In this document: positions 1 through 5,101 of the stretch, one piece after another | Layout: every line of letters begins with the position of its first letter | Position numbering within the stretch: the first letter of the stretch is position 1 | Assembly: GCA_016181325.1 (NCBI GenBank) | Contig: JACOZO010000010.1 | Location: forward strand, 1 to 8,929 | DNA: 8,929 bases | Origin: Candidatus Woesearchaeota archaeon | GTDB taxonomy: Archaea > Nanobdellota > Nanobdellia > Woesearchaeales > GW2011-AR4 | Reading direction: 5' to 3' | Position numbers and translations under genes: made by a program | Notes under the pieces: generated by a model | Database searches by the model: none | The model's input: the letters and a program-made list of their open reading frames with translations, nothing else | Told to the model about the DNA's origin: nothing

Positions 1-17
1 TTGACTGCCACTAAATG

Positions 18-205
18 TCAAAAATCAGGGGATTTTTGAACATCCTCGAAAACTATAAGTTTTCGGGAAACCGGAAATCCAACGGATTTCCCAGTTCACC
101 GAAAATTCCATAGGAATTTTCTAGTGTTTTGCCTCGAATTTGTCAAAAACCAACAGACTATTTGGATTGGGTTTTTGAGCATGCTCGGAAATCAAAAATT
201 TCCGA
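18..205. repeat. Tandem array of six short hairpins
   Basis: Six inverted repeats follow one another with almost no spare sequence. Arms are 18-26/31-39 (9 bp, loop AGGG), 47-54/58-65 (8 bp, loop ATA), 73-80/84-91 (8 bp, loop AAC), 101-109/113-121 (9 bp, loop ATA), 143-151/170-178 (9 bp, 18-nt loop) and 185-192/198-205 (8 bp, loop CAAAA). All pair perfectly. Hairpins 2, 3, 4 and 6 share a left arm of the form CGRAAA or GGAAAT, yet each right arm is changed to match, so the units look related with covarying arms. The linker 177-186 (GAGCATGCTC) is itself a palindrome. No gene is visible here. It is not a CRISPR array, because there are no identical repeats or regular spacers. It could be a structured RNA, a terminator or attenuator cluster of an upstream gene, or a non-autonomous repeat element. 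Confidence 0.8.
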
Positions 206-228
206 CATATTTCAATGATTTTAATAAA

Positions 229-283
229 TCGGCGAGGCGGAGCGCAATGGCAGGAAAGCGACGCCTCACACCAGATATGCCGA
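229..283. other. GC-rich foldable segment upstream of the 330-980 gene
   Basis: This patch is clearly more GC-rich than the AT-rich hairpins before it. TCGGC (229-233) and GAGGCG (234-239) are contiguous and pair with GCCGA (279-283) and CGCCTC (262-267). Together they give an 11-bp stem interrupted on one side by an 11-nt bulge. An alternative outer pairing is AAATCG (226-231) with CGATTT (287-292). No open reading frame or tRNA-like cloverleaf is evident. It ends about 20 bases before the TATA-like box at 304-309, so it would not lie in that gene's transcript. Whether it is an RNA, a regulatory site or the tail of the hairpin array cannot be decided from sequence alone. Confidence 0.4.
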
Positions 284-303
284 AGGCGATTTGAATAATA
301 TGC

Positions 304-309
304 TATAAA
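304..309 (+). promoter_or_regulatory. Candidate TATA box for the 330-980 gene
   Basis: TATAAA sits about 24 bases before the TTG at 330, compatible with a transcript beginning at or close to that codon. It lacks the AAACC extension seen at four other promoters in the window, so support is moderate. Confidence 0.45.
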
Positions 310-329
310 CGCTTCAGGAAATTTAAGTA

Positions 330-980
330 TTGCTTCTAAGCAAAATAAATATAAAGTGTTGTTCTTTGCCAGACGGAATGCCTAGCCTGGAAGAGAGAGT
401 ACTGACTGAAAGAATTGCAGAGGCAGAAGGATTTCTTGCCTCTAAATTGGAATTAAGCGATGAGCAGAGGCAAGTATTGGCTGCAGAGAGGCCAGGCATA
501 GTCATTGATGACGGCCTGGGAATTCACGCAGGCTATGACATCGGGAATAATGTCTATCTTTTTTCAAGAGGAGCTGTAAACAATTTCCTTGCCATTGGAG
601 AGGAAGTTGCGCATTCAATAAGGCTAAGGCTCAATTCAGCGGCAAGGGATTACCTGCTCAATCCAATGAATAGGATGGCAAATAATGCCAAAGAGTATAT
701 CAGGGGATTGAATATGGAAGAATACTTTGCAAGATACGGCGCATTGATTTATTCCAATTTCAAGGGGCAGAGCGGCGGAAATTCATTGTGGTCCAGAATC
801 AGCGGCGCTGCCGTGCATTCATTCAACAGGTCTTTTGAGTATATCTCTCATTTTTTCGGCTACAGGAAAGCTGAAAGGGATTATGCGAGATTGGGGGAAG
901 CTGGATTCAATCAACAAGCATTGTTTAGAAATAGCAGTTCTCAAATTGAATTGCCCGGCGTATACAGCCTGGCAGCTTAA
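330..980 (+). CDS. Hypothetical protein with degenerate HExxH-like motif
   Basis: I do not recognise this 216-residue protein. It appears soluble: no signal peptide or membrane segment is visible. The N-terminal part (about residues 17-50) is charged and probably helical. The central segment (about residues 75-105) contains GEEVAHSIR, resembling the zinc-protease HExxH helix but with Glu in place of the first His (EExxH), so classical metalloprotease activity cannot be claimed. Residues 125-180 are rich in aromatic residues. The start is uncertain: TTG at 330 lies about 24 nt after a TATA-like box (leaderless initiation), while ATG at 378 (residue 17) begins a more protein-like sequence but has only a weak purine tract before it. 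It is the first gene of a plus-strand series; the NUDIX gene follows after 50 bases. Confidence 0.7.
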   Translation: MLLSKINIKCCSLPDGMPSLEERVLTERIAEAEGFLASKLELSDEQRQVLAAERPGIVIDDGLGIHAGYDIGNNVYLFSRGAVNNFLAIGEEVAHSIRLRLNSAARDYLLNPMNRMANNAKEYIRGLNMEEYFARYGALIYSNFKGQSGGNSLWSRISGAAVHSFNRSFEYISHFFGYRKAERDYARLGEAGFNQQALFRNSSSQIELPGVYSLAA

Positions 981-994
981 AATAAAAATCCCAG

Positions 995-1021
995 CCGCCG
1001 CAAGGGGCGGGGTATCAACCC
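995..1021 (+). other. Two overlapping small hairpins before the NUDIX gene
   Basis: CCGCC (995-999) pairs with GGCGG (1006-1010) around a 6-nt loop, and GGGT (1010-1013) pairs with ACCC (1018-1021) around a 4-nt loop. They share base 1010. No T-run follows, so a terminator is poorly supported. Position in the 50-base gap between two co-directional genes suggests an mRNA processing or stability element, or a relic of the same kind of hairpin seen at 18-205. Confidence 0.4.
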
Positions 1022-1030
1022 AGCAAACAA

Positions 1031-1432
1031 ATGAAAACCCATTTTGTCGTCACGGGAGTGCTGATGCATGATGGCAGAATCCTCATCCTGAAGAAGGCAA
1101 AGAATGACTATAATTATCCTGGCAAATGGGGCTTCTGCTCTGGATTCATCAAGGAGTTCGAGTCGGCAGAAGACGCTGTAATAAGGGAGATAAATGAAGA
1201 GACCGGCTTAAGGGCTGAGATAGCAAAGACTGCAGGCATATTCGAGGCAGAAGACAGCGAGAAGGACAAATGCTGGGCTGTGAAATGCTTCCTCTGCAGG
1301 ACCGGTTCCGACAAAGTCAAGCTGTGCCATGAGAATCAGGATTTCAGATGGATCCTGCCCGAAGAAATGGGCGATTACGACTGCGTCCCTGCCGCAAAGA
1401 AAGATTTAAAAGTATTGGGCTTATCGCAATAG
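1031..1432 (+). CDS. NUDIX hydrolase
   Basis: This 133-residue protein is a single NUDIX domain, a family that cleaves nucleoside diphosphates linked to another moiety using Mg2+ or Mn2+. A full NUDIX box (G-x5-E-x7-RE-x2-EE-x-G) spans residues 38-60: G38, E44, R52 E53, E56 E57, G59. It is preceded by PGKWGF at 30-35. The usual GG just before the box is SG here. Length is normal for MutT or ADP-ribose-pyrophosphatase-like members. The exact substrate cannot be read from the sequence; the NADH-pyrophosphatase signature SQPWPFPxS is absent. The stop lies 3 bases before the rpiB start, so the two are very likely co-transcribed. If the substrate were ADP-ribose, the product ribose 5-phosphate would be the RpiB substrate; that link is only inference. 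No Shine-Dalgarno sequence is visible before the ATG. Confidence 0.93.
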   Translation: MKTHFVVTGVLMHDGRILILKKAKNDYNYPGKWGFCSGFIKEFESAEDAVIREINEETGLRAEIAKTAGIFEAEDSEKDKCWAVKCFLCRTGSDKVKLCHENQDFRWILPEEMGDYDCVPAAKKDLKVLGLSQ

Positions 1433-1435
1433 CCT

Positions 1436-1891
1436 ATGAAAAAGAAGCTGTTTCTCGGCTCAGACCATGCGGGATTCCAATTAAAAGAAGATATCAAGAA
1501 ATTCCTGGACAAGCTCAGGATAGAGCATGAGGATCTGGGGGCTTCCAGTGACGAGCCTTCCGACTATCCGGACATCGCCTACGAGCTGGCCAAAAAAGTC
1601 GCTGCCGCCGATTCCAGGGGCATACTCATGTGCGGCACCGGGATAGGGGAGTCCATTGTGGCAAACAAGGTGAAGGGCATAAGGGCTGCAAACTGCTTCA
1701 ATGAGTACACGGCGCAGAAGAGCAGGGAGCACAACAATTCCAACATACTCTGCCTTGGGGCAAGGGTGCTAAGCGCCGAGGAAGCCAAAACGATAGTAAA
1801 GGCGTGGCTTGAGACGGACTTCAGCAATGAAGAAAGGCACAGGAGACGGCTGGGCAAGATAGAGAAAATCGAGTCAAAAGGCTTCAGGTAA
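1436..1891 (+). CDS. rpiB: Ribose-5-phosphate isomerase B
   Basis: RpiB interconverts ribose 5-phosphate and ribulose 5-phosphate in the cytoplasm, supplying ribose 5-phosphate for nucleotides. The 151-residue protein matches the usual size of the RpiB/LacAB family. Visible hallmarks are GSDHAGF at residues 8-14 (phosphate and sugar binding), the catalytic Cys66 in CGTGIG (66-71), and His99 in REHNN, the residue that helps open the ring. All key residues are present, so the enzyme should be active. The gene sits 3 bases after the NUDIX stop and 1 base before the next start, indicating tight operon coupling. Many archaea use the unrelated RpiA instead, so RpiB is a mild surprise and could reflect transfer from bacteria. 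Confidence 0.96.
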   Translation: MKKKLFLGSDHAGFQLKEDIKKFLDKLRIEHEDLGASSDEPSDYPDIAYELAKKVAAADSRGILMCGTGIGESIVANKVKGIRAANCFNEYTAQKSREHNNSNILCLGARVLSAEEAKTIVKAWLETDFSNEERHRRRLGKIEKIESKGFR

Positions 1892-1892
1892 A

Positions 1893-2375
1893 ATGCAATT
1901 CATCCCTTACTTTCTGCTGTCAGTCGCGGCATTTCTCAGCTTCATAGCAGGCGCCGTGATCATAAGGCTGGCCCCTGAAGAGCAGAAGCCCCTGCAAAAA
2001 TACCTCATATTAGGAAAAAGGGCTGCATTGGCGCTCATGTTCCTGTTCCTTATATTCTTCTATGTCCTTGACATGACTGTGCTGCTGCTTGCAGCCTCGC
2101 TGCTTGTTGCTGCCGTGTTCTTCGAGCTCAAGACAAGGGAAGGCACCAGAAAGGCCGCTGAGATCTATGCAATGCTCGGGATTGTCTTTTTCCTCAGCAT
2201 CCCAAACGCAAACCTGCTGGCAATAAACACGTCATTGATTTTTGCCTACGGCATGATGACTTCAAGCATAATATTCGACAGGGATTACATCAGGGCTGCG
2301 ATGCCGGGACTTTCGTTCCTCATAATAGCAAACCTGCTTTTTGCAGTCAATTACCATTTCTCGTCCCTTATATGA
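1893..2375 (+). CDS. Six-helix membrane protein of unknown function
   Basis: I do not recognise this 160-residue protein. It is almost entirely hydrophobic, with about six predicted membrane helices near residues 5-25, 37-58, 60-78, 91-107, 109-127 and 136-153. Short charged loops lie at 28-36 and 79-90. No catalytic motif of the CDP-alcohol or CarS families is visible. The ATG lies one base after the rpiB stop, and the AGGT at 1886-1889 inside the end of rpiB may act as a weak ribosome-binding site, so it is probably translated as the last gene of the run. Its final 25 bases overlap tail to tail with carS on the opposite strand. Closeness to lipid genes suggests, but does not prove, a membrane or lipid role. 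Confidence 0.75.
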   Translation: MQFIPYFLLSVAAFLSFIAGAVIIRLAPEEQKPLQKYLILGKRAALALMFLFLIFFYVLDMTVLLLAASLLVAAVFFELKTREGTRKAAEIYAMLGIVFFLSIPNANLLAINTSLIFAYGMMTSSIIFDRDYIRAAMPGLSFLIIANLLFAVNYHFSSLI

Positions 2376-2902
2376 AGATAGAAAGCGACATGCACGCTAA
2401 GGATGTGCAGCAGAAAGCTGAGAAGCAATGACGTCAGGAATATGGCCCATGTCAGGCTGAACACAGGCATGATGAAAACCAAGCCGCCAATGACAAAATC
2501 CACCTGGTCAAAAGGCATGAATTTATCGCCCGGCTTAACTCCGGCCCTTCTTTTGAAGAAGCTCTTTATGGAGTCGGAGATTATTGCGCCAAAGCCCATC
2601 AGAAAGCCGAACAAAAGCCAGTTTGAGTAGTCAAAAAAAGACAAATTTCTGTAAAATCCGTATTGATACAGATAGTACTGCAGAAATGCGATCAAAATGC
2701 CGAATAAAGTGCCGAAAAATACCCCCCTGAATGTCTTGTTTTCGCCAAGAATGGGCTTTCCGTTCATTGTTTTGTTAAAATCCAAAGGCACTGCCATAAA
2801 ATTGAATATTTTTTTAACGAAAACAGGGGCCATGTTCGACAGATAGGCGGGAAGCATGAAATAAAAGCATTTCAGGACGAAGAACGCGAATGATTCTGGC
2901 AT
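2351..2902 (-). CDS. carS: CDP-archaeol synthase
   Basis: CarS is an integral membrane cytidylyltransferase that activates 2,3-bis-O-geranylgeranyl-glycerol 1-phosphate with CTP to give CDP-archaeol, the donor for all archaeal phospholipid head groups. The 183-residue protein has about five membrane helices (near 5-22, 61-80, 96-113, 136-153, 155-175). Family motifs are present: GKPILGENKTFRG at residues 48-60, SDSIKSFFKRR at 109-119, and PFDQVDF at 130-136, the acidic metal/CTP-binding region. Length is typical. The start at 2902 is supported by a BRE/TATA-like element 25 bases upstream, so the mRNA should be leaderless. It supplies the substrate for the CDP-alcohol phosphatidyltransferases at 4086-5096 and 5102-6142. 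The 3' end overlaps the convergent membrane protein gene by 25 bases. Confidence 0.93.
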   Translation of the reverse strand: MPESFAFFVLKCFYFMLPAYLSNMAPVFVKKIFNFMAVPLDFNKTMNGKPILGENKTFRGVFFGTLFGILIAFLQYYLYQYGFYRNLSFFDYSNWLLFGFLMGFGAIISDSIKSFFKRRAGVKPGDKFMPFDQVDFVIGGLVFIMPVFSLTWAIFLTSLLLSFLLHILSVHVAFYLHIRDEKW

Positions 2903-2924
2903 TATATGGGTCTTTGAATTTAGA

Positions 2925-2930
2925 TTTAAA
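2925..2930 (-). promoter_or_regulatory. TATA box of carS (leaderless promoter)
   Basis: On the minus strand the sequence reads AAAACCTATTTAAATC. The TTTAAA core is centred 25 bases before the carS ATG, and the preceding AAAACC fits a BRE. The start site would fall at the ATG itself, giving a leaderless mRNA. Confidence 0.75.
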
Positions 2931-2957
2931 TAGGTTTTGGATTGAATATTGGGAAAC

Positions 2958-3612
2958 TTACATACATCTCTTCCTCACATAGCTCAGAATCCCGCCAAAA
3001 GGGCCGAGCATGGTCGTGCCGCCTACAACGGTTTTTCTCTGCCTGAGGGCTTTGCGCAAGCCATCTTCAAAGATAGTGTATCCTGTGCCGATTTCGAAGA
3101 AAAAATGGGAGTCTATGGGAGTCTCCGCCGCCGGTTTTTGCGACCTTCAGCTTATCGCTGATCCTGTCAGCCTTCCTGTTGTCGGAATTGAAGAGCATTC
3201 TTGCATTAAAGCATTCTATCGCATCAATTTTGCCTTTTACGCTGCCTAAAGGCGCCTGAAACTTATGACTCCTTTTCCTTATGAAAGTTGTCCTGAATGG
3301 ATGTGGTATGACAACCAATGCACCCTGCTTCCCTGCTTCATCGACAACCTCATCAAAATCAATCTTGTCGATTTTTTTGTCCAGGTAATAAACGAGAACG
3401 TCACCGAGATTTGTGCTGATTTCTTCTCCAACAATGACTTCAAAATTTTTGTCTTTGTTCAGCTTCTTTACCTCCAATGCGCCTTTTATTTCATGGTGGT
3501 CAGTTATGGCAATGCCGTCAAGCCCCCTCCTTTTCGCAATTTTCAGGATAACTTCAGGCCTTAGGTTGCTGCATCTGGAATAATGTGTATGCACGTGCAG
3601 GTCGTATTTCAT
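2958..3612 (-). pseudogene. PHP-domain metal-dependent phosphoesterase, frameshifted
   Basis: PHP proteins are polynuclear metal phosphoesterases; the substrate of this small stand-alone archaeal type is not known to me. Translation from 3612 gives D4-LHVHTH with H6 and H8, ITDHH (36-40), VGEEIS (61-66), IPHP with H104, E133, and GGGDSH ending at H166, so every metal-ligand motif is present. After H166 the frame is lost: 15 unrelated residues follow and a stop is met at 3067. In the next frame the expected C-terminus continues (FFFEIGTGYTIFEDGL, then a Gly-rich stretch) to a TAA at 2958-2960. The cause is an exact 10-bp tandem duplication at 3105-3124. Removing one copy restores a 214-residue protein. 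The downstream frame has no further lesions, so the event is recent, reversible, or a sequencing or assembly error. The truncated 181-residue product could retain partial activity. Confidence 0.88.
3105..3124. repeat. 10-bp perfect tandem duplication
   Basis: ATGGGAGTCT occurs twice in direct succession (3105-3114 and 3115-3124) inside the PHP gene. The extra 10 bases shift the reading frame by +1 right after the DSH metal-binding motif. Confidence 0.97.
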
Positions 3613-3633
3613 TTGCCGCGAAAGTTATTTAAG

Positions 3634-3642
3634 CATTATAAA
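3634..3642 (-). promoter_or_regulatory. TATA box of the PHP gene (leaderless promoter)
   Basis: The minus strand reads GAAACCTTTATAATG, with the TTTATAAT core centred about 26 bases before the ATG at 3612. It matches the AAACC-TTTATA form found upstream of carS, psd and ychF. Confidence 0.75.
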
Positions 3643-3731
3643 GGTTTCTTAAAGAAAGAATTGGTACCGAAACTAAATAAACACAATAGGATATTACATT
3701 AATTAAAAACAATAAAGCATTAAAAGAATAA

Positions 3732-3754
3732 ATTATCATTAAATTAATGATAAT
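3732..3754. repeat. 23-bp near-perfect palindrome
   Basis: ATTATCATTAA is followed, after one base, by its exact reverse complement. It lies about 90 bases upstream of the PHP-gene promoter. The short centre favours a dimeric DNA-binding-protein site over an RNA hairpin. The palindrome is certain; the operator role is inference. Confidence 0.7.
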
Positions 3755-3780
3755 ATTAATTCCGCCCTTTCGTTTTACGC

Positions 3781-3794
3781 AAACCTTTTTAATC
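3781..3794 (+). promoter_or_regulatory. Orphan BRE/TATA-like element on the plus strand
   Basis: AAACCTTTTTAATC resembles the AAACC-TTTATA form found upstream of four genes in this window, but no gene begins 25-28 bases downstream. Transcription would start near 3815, just before the large hairpin 3826-3882, and run through the remaining inverted repeats. This could mark a small non-coding RNA. The element also overlaps the left arm of an inverted repeat (3785-3795), so the resemblance may be accidental. Confidence 0.35.
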
Positions 3795-3825
3795 GATTCA
3801 CCTTCGGCTCACGATTAAAAAGCTT

Positions 3826-3882
3826 TACCAAAAAGAAAGATTTTTTGCCTTTGAAAGCAAAAAATCAAATTTTCTTTTGGTA
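3826..3882. repeat. 57-base long hairpin
   Basis: Outer arms TACCAAAA (3826-3833) and TTTTGGTA (3875-3882) pair perfectly. After a one-base bulge, GAAA continues against TTTC. Inner arms GATTTTTTGC (3839-3848) and GCAAAAAATC (3857-3866) pair perfectly over an 8-nt loop. It is one of the strongest secondary-structure signals in the window. It could be the core of a non-coding RNA transcribed from the orphan promoter-like element at 3781-3794. Confidence 0.75.
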
Positions 3883-3918
3883 GACTCGCAGAGGAGACTA
3901 AAGAAAAGGTTGGCGGCT

Positions 3919-3955
3919 GTCGTTTTTCATTATAGTTTTGTGCAAGAAAAACGAC
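3919..3955. repeat. 10-bp stem hairpin
   Basis: GTCGTTTTTC (3919-3928) pairs perfectly with GAAAAACGAC (3946-3955) around a 17-nt loop. A separate 16-bp palindrome follows at 3962-3977, ending in a T5 tract that could serve as an archaeal terminator on the plus strand. Confidence 0.65.
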
Positions 3956-4040
3956 GGAAGGAAAAATTATAATTTTTGATAACATTAGGGCAGATACATG
4001 AGATAAAGGTTACGAATGCGCAAATAATTGTGAAGCATGA

Positions 4041-4050
4041 TAAAAATTTA
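4041..4050 (+). promoter_or_regulatory. Candidate TATA box for the 4086-5096 gene
   Basis: TAAAAATTTA is the best TATA-like tract at a suitable distance. It predicts a start near 4072 and a leader of about 14 bases that would include the GAGGAG ribosome-binding site. It does not have the AAACC prefix of the other promoters. Confidence 0.4.
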
Positions 4051-4076
4051 ATGCAACAAGTCCGAAATAAAGACAC

Positions 4077-4083
4077 AGAGGAG
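4077..4083 (+). promoter_or_regulatory. Shine-Dalgarno site of the 4086-5096 gene
   Basis: AGAGGAG lies just before the ATG at 4086. It is the only strong Shine-Dalgarno sequence seen ahead of a gene in this window; the other genes appear leaderless or coupled. The spacing is short (2 bases from the last G, 4 from GAGG). Confidence 0.6.
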
Positions 4084-4085
4084 CA

Positions 4086-5096
4086 ATGCTAAACATACCC
4101 AACAAAATCACGATAATAAGGATATTCCTGATACCGTTTTTTATAGCGGTAATGCTGATGGAAAAAAAGCATCCGAGCTATTTCTCTGCATTCATCTTCG
4201 CGATGCTTGCGCTCTCGGATTTTATTGACGGGCACCTGGCAAGGAAGAAGGGAGATATCACGGACATGGGAAAGCTGCTTGATCCGATAGCAGACAAGGC
4301 CCTTGTGCTGAGCGCGCTGTTCATGCTTGTGGGAAGCGGGCTTCCTCTATGGGCTGCAGGCGTGATAGGCTTCAGGGAAGTACTGCTGACAGTCATAAGG
4401 GTAAAGATATCAAAAAACACAGTGGTGCCTGCTAACATCTTTGGCAAGTCAAAGACAGTGCTGCAGATAATCGCAATACTTTTCTTCATGCTGAAGCTTC
4501 CGTTTGCAATGACGCTTATTTATGCAGCTGTCATTGCAACTGTAATTTCAGGGATTGACTACCTGATTAAAATCAGGAAGCTGACGCAAAATGAAATAAT
4601 AAACATACCAAATGCCATTACGCTGCTGAGATTCATGCTGATTGCGCCGTTCATTTATTACCTGCATACAGGCAACAGGACAATCTCCCTGATTTTGTTC
4701 GCGATAATTACTGCAGGGGACAAGCTTGACGGGCTGTCTGCGAGGATGACAAGGCAGATCACTGATTTTGGCAGCGGCTTTGACTCGTTCACCGACTGGA
4801 CGCTGATAATATCAACGTTCTCACTGCTTGTCATGGGCGGGCAGATAAGCTATATGTGGGCAGTGCTTATCATAATACCTGCAATCGGCAACGGCTTTGT
4901 CAAGATGATGTACGCCAAAAGAGAGAAGCAGGTGCCAATAACACTAATCGCAAAAATAGCTGTTGGATTTACATATCTAACAATTTTTTCCATACTGATA
5001 GGATTTGAGTACTGGGACATTCTTATGATCCTAATGGTGATAGGGCTTTACATATCGATGGCGGTTTATTTTGTGAAGTTTATGATAAAATCATAG
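4086..5096 (+). CDS. Double-domain CDP-alcohol phosphatidyltransferase, both sites intact
   Basis: This 336-residue membrane protein is two CDP-alcohol phosphatidyltransferases in one chain. These enzymes move a phospholipid phosphatidyl group from CDP-lipid, here expected to be CDP-archaeol, to a hydroxyl acceptor. The motif D-x2-DG-x2-AR-x8-G-x3-D-x3-D is complete twice: D45, D48 G49, A52 R53, G62, D66, D70; and D212, D215 G216, A219 R220, G229, D233, D237. Each half opens alike (NIPNKITIIR at 3-12, NIPNAITLLR at 173-182), which points to duplication and fusion. The first half resembles PgsA (REVLL and GKSKT segments at 98-124), so archaetidylglycerophosphate synthase is likely; the acceptor of the second half is unknown, perhaps inositol phosphate or glycerol phosphate. 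Family members are normally single-domain homodimers of about 180-200 residues, so this may be a covalent dimer. It converges on the 5102-6142 gene with a 5-base gap. Confidence 0.92.
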   Translation: MLNIPNKITIIRIFLIPFFIAVMLMEKKHPSYFSAFIFAMLALSDFIDGHLARKKGDITDMGKLLDPIADKALVLSALFMLVGSGLPLWAAGVIGFREVLLTVIRVKISKNTVVPANIFGKSKTVLQIIAILFFMLKLPFAMTLIYAAVIATVISGIDYLIKIRKLTQNEIINIPNAITLLRFMLIAPFIYYLHTGNRTISLILFAIITAGDKLDGLSARMTRQITDFGSGFDSFTDWTLIISTFSLLVMGGQISYMWAVLIIIPAIGNGFVKMMYAKREKQVPITLIAKIAVGFTYLTIFSILIGFEYWDILMILMVIGLYISMAVYFVKFMIKS

Positions 5097-5101
5097 CAGA
5101 A

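Larger units (their letters stand above)
3613..4085. other. 473-base gene-free gap rich in inverted repeats
   Basis: No plausible gene is seen on either strand. The gap separates two divergently transcribed genes, so no transcript needs to end here, yet it holds five perfect or nearly perfect inverted repeats. These are 3732-3742/3744-3754 (11 bp, 1-nt centre), 3785-3795/3812-3822 (11 bp), 3839-3848/3857-3866 (10 bp) nested inside TACCAAAA/TTTTGGTA arms at 3826-3833/3875-3882, 3919-3928/3946-3955 (10 bp, 17-nt loop), and a 16-bp palindrome at 3962-3977. The first could be a protein-binding operator; the rest look like RNA or DNA hairpins. Confidence 0.8.

Noticed and set aside
18..205. Possible CRISPR array
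   Set aside because: Units are different hairpins 26-42 bases apart; there are no identical repeats, no spacer-sized unique segments and no cas genes in the window.
995..1021. Possible riboswitch or terminator before the NUDIX gene
   Set aside because: Only 5-bp and 4-bp stems, no T-run, and no recognisable conserved aptamer core.
835..1071. 78-codon frame spanning the end of the first gene and the NUDIX start
   Set aside because: It overlaps two better-supported genes in another frame and runs through the hairpin region.
2949..3249. Plus-strand frames of 70 and 79 codons
   Set aside because: They are antisense to the PHP gene; the minus-strand reading gives a conserved PHP C-terminus once the 10-bp duplication is removed.
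3613..4085. Searched for a tRNA or a short gene in the large gap
   Set aside because: No cloverleaf with a T-loop consensus was seen, and ATG codons on the plus strand (for example at 3998, 4016 and 4037) hit stops within a few codons.
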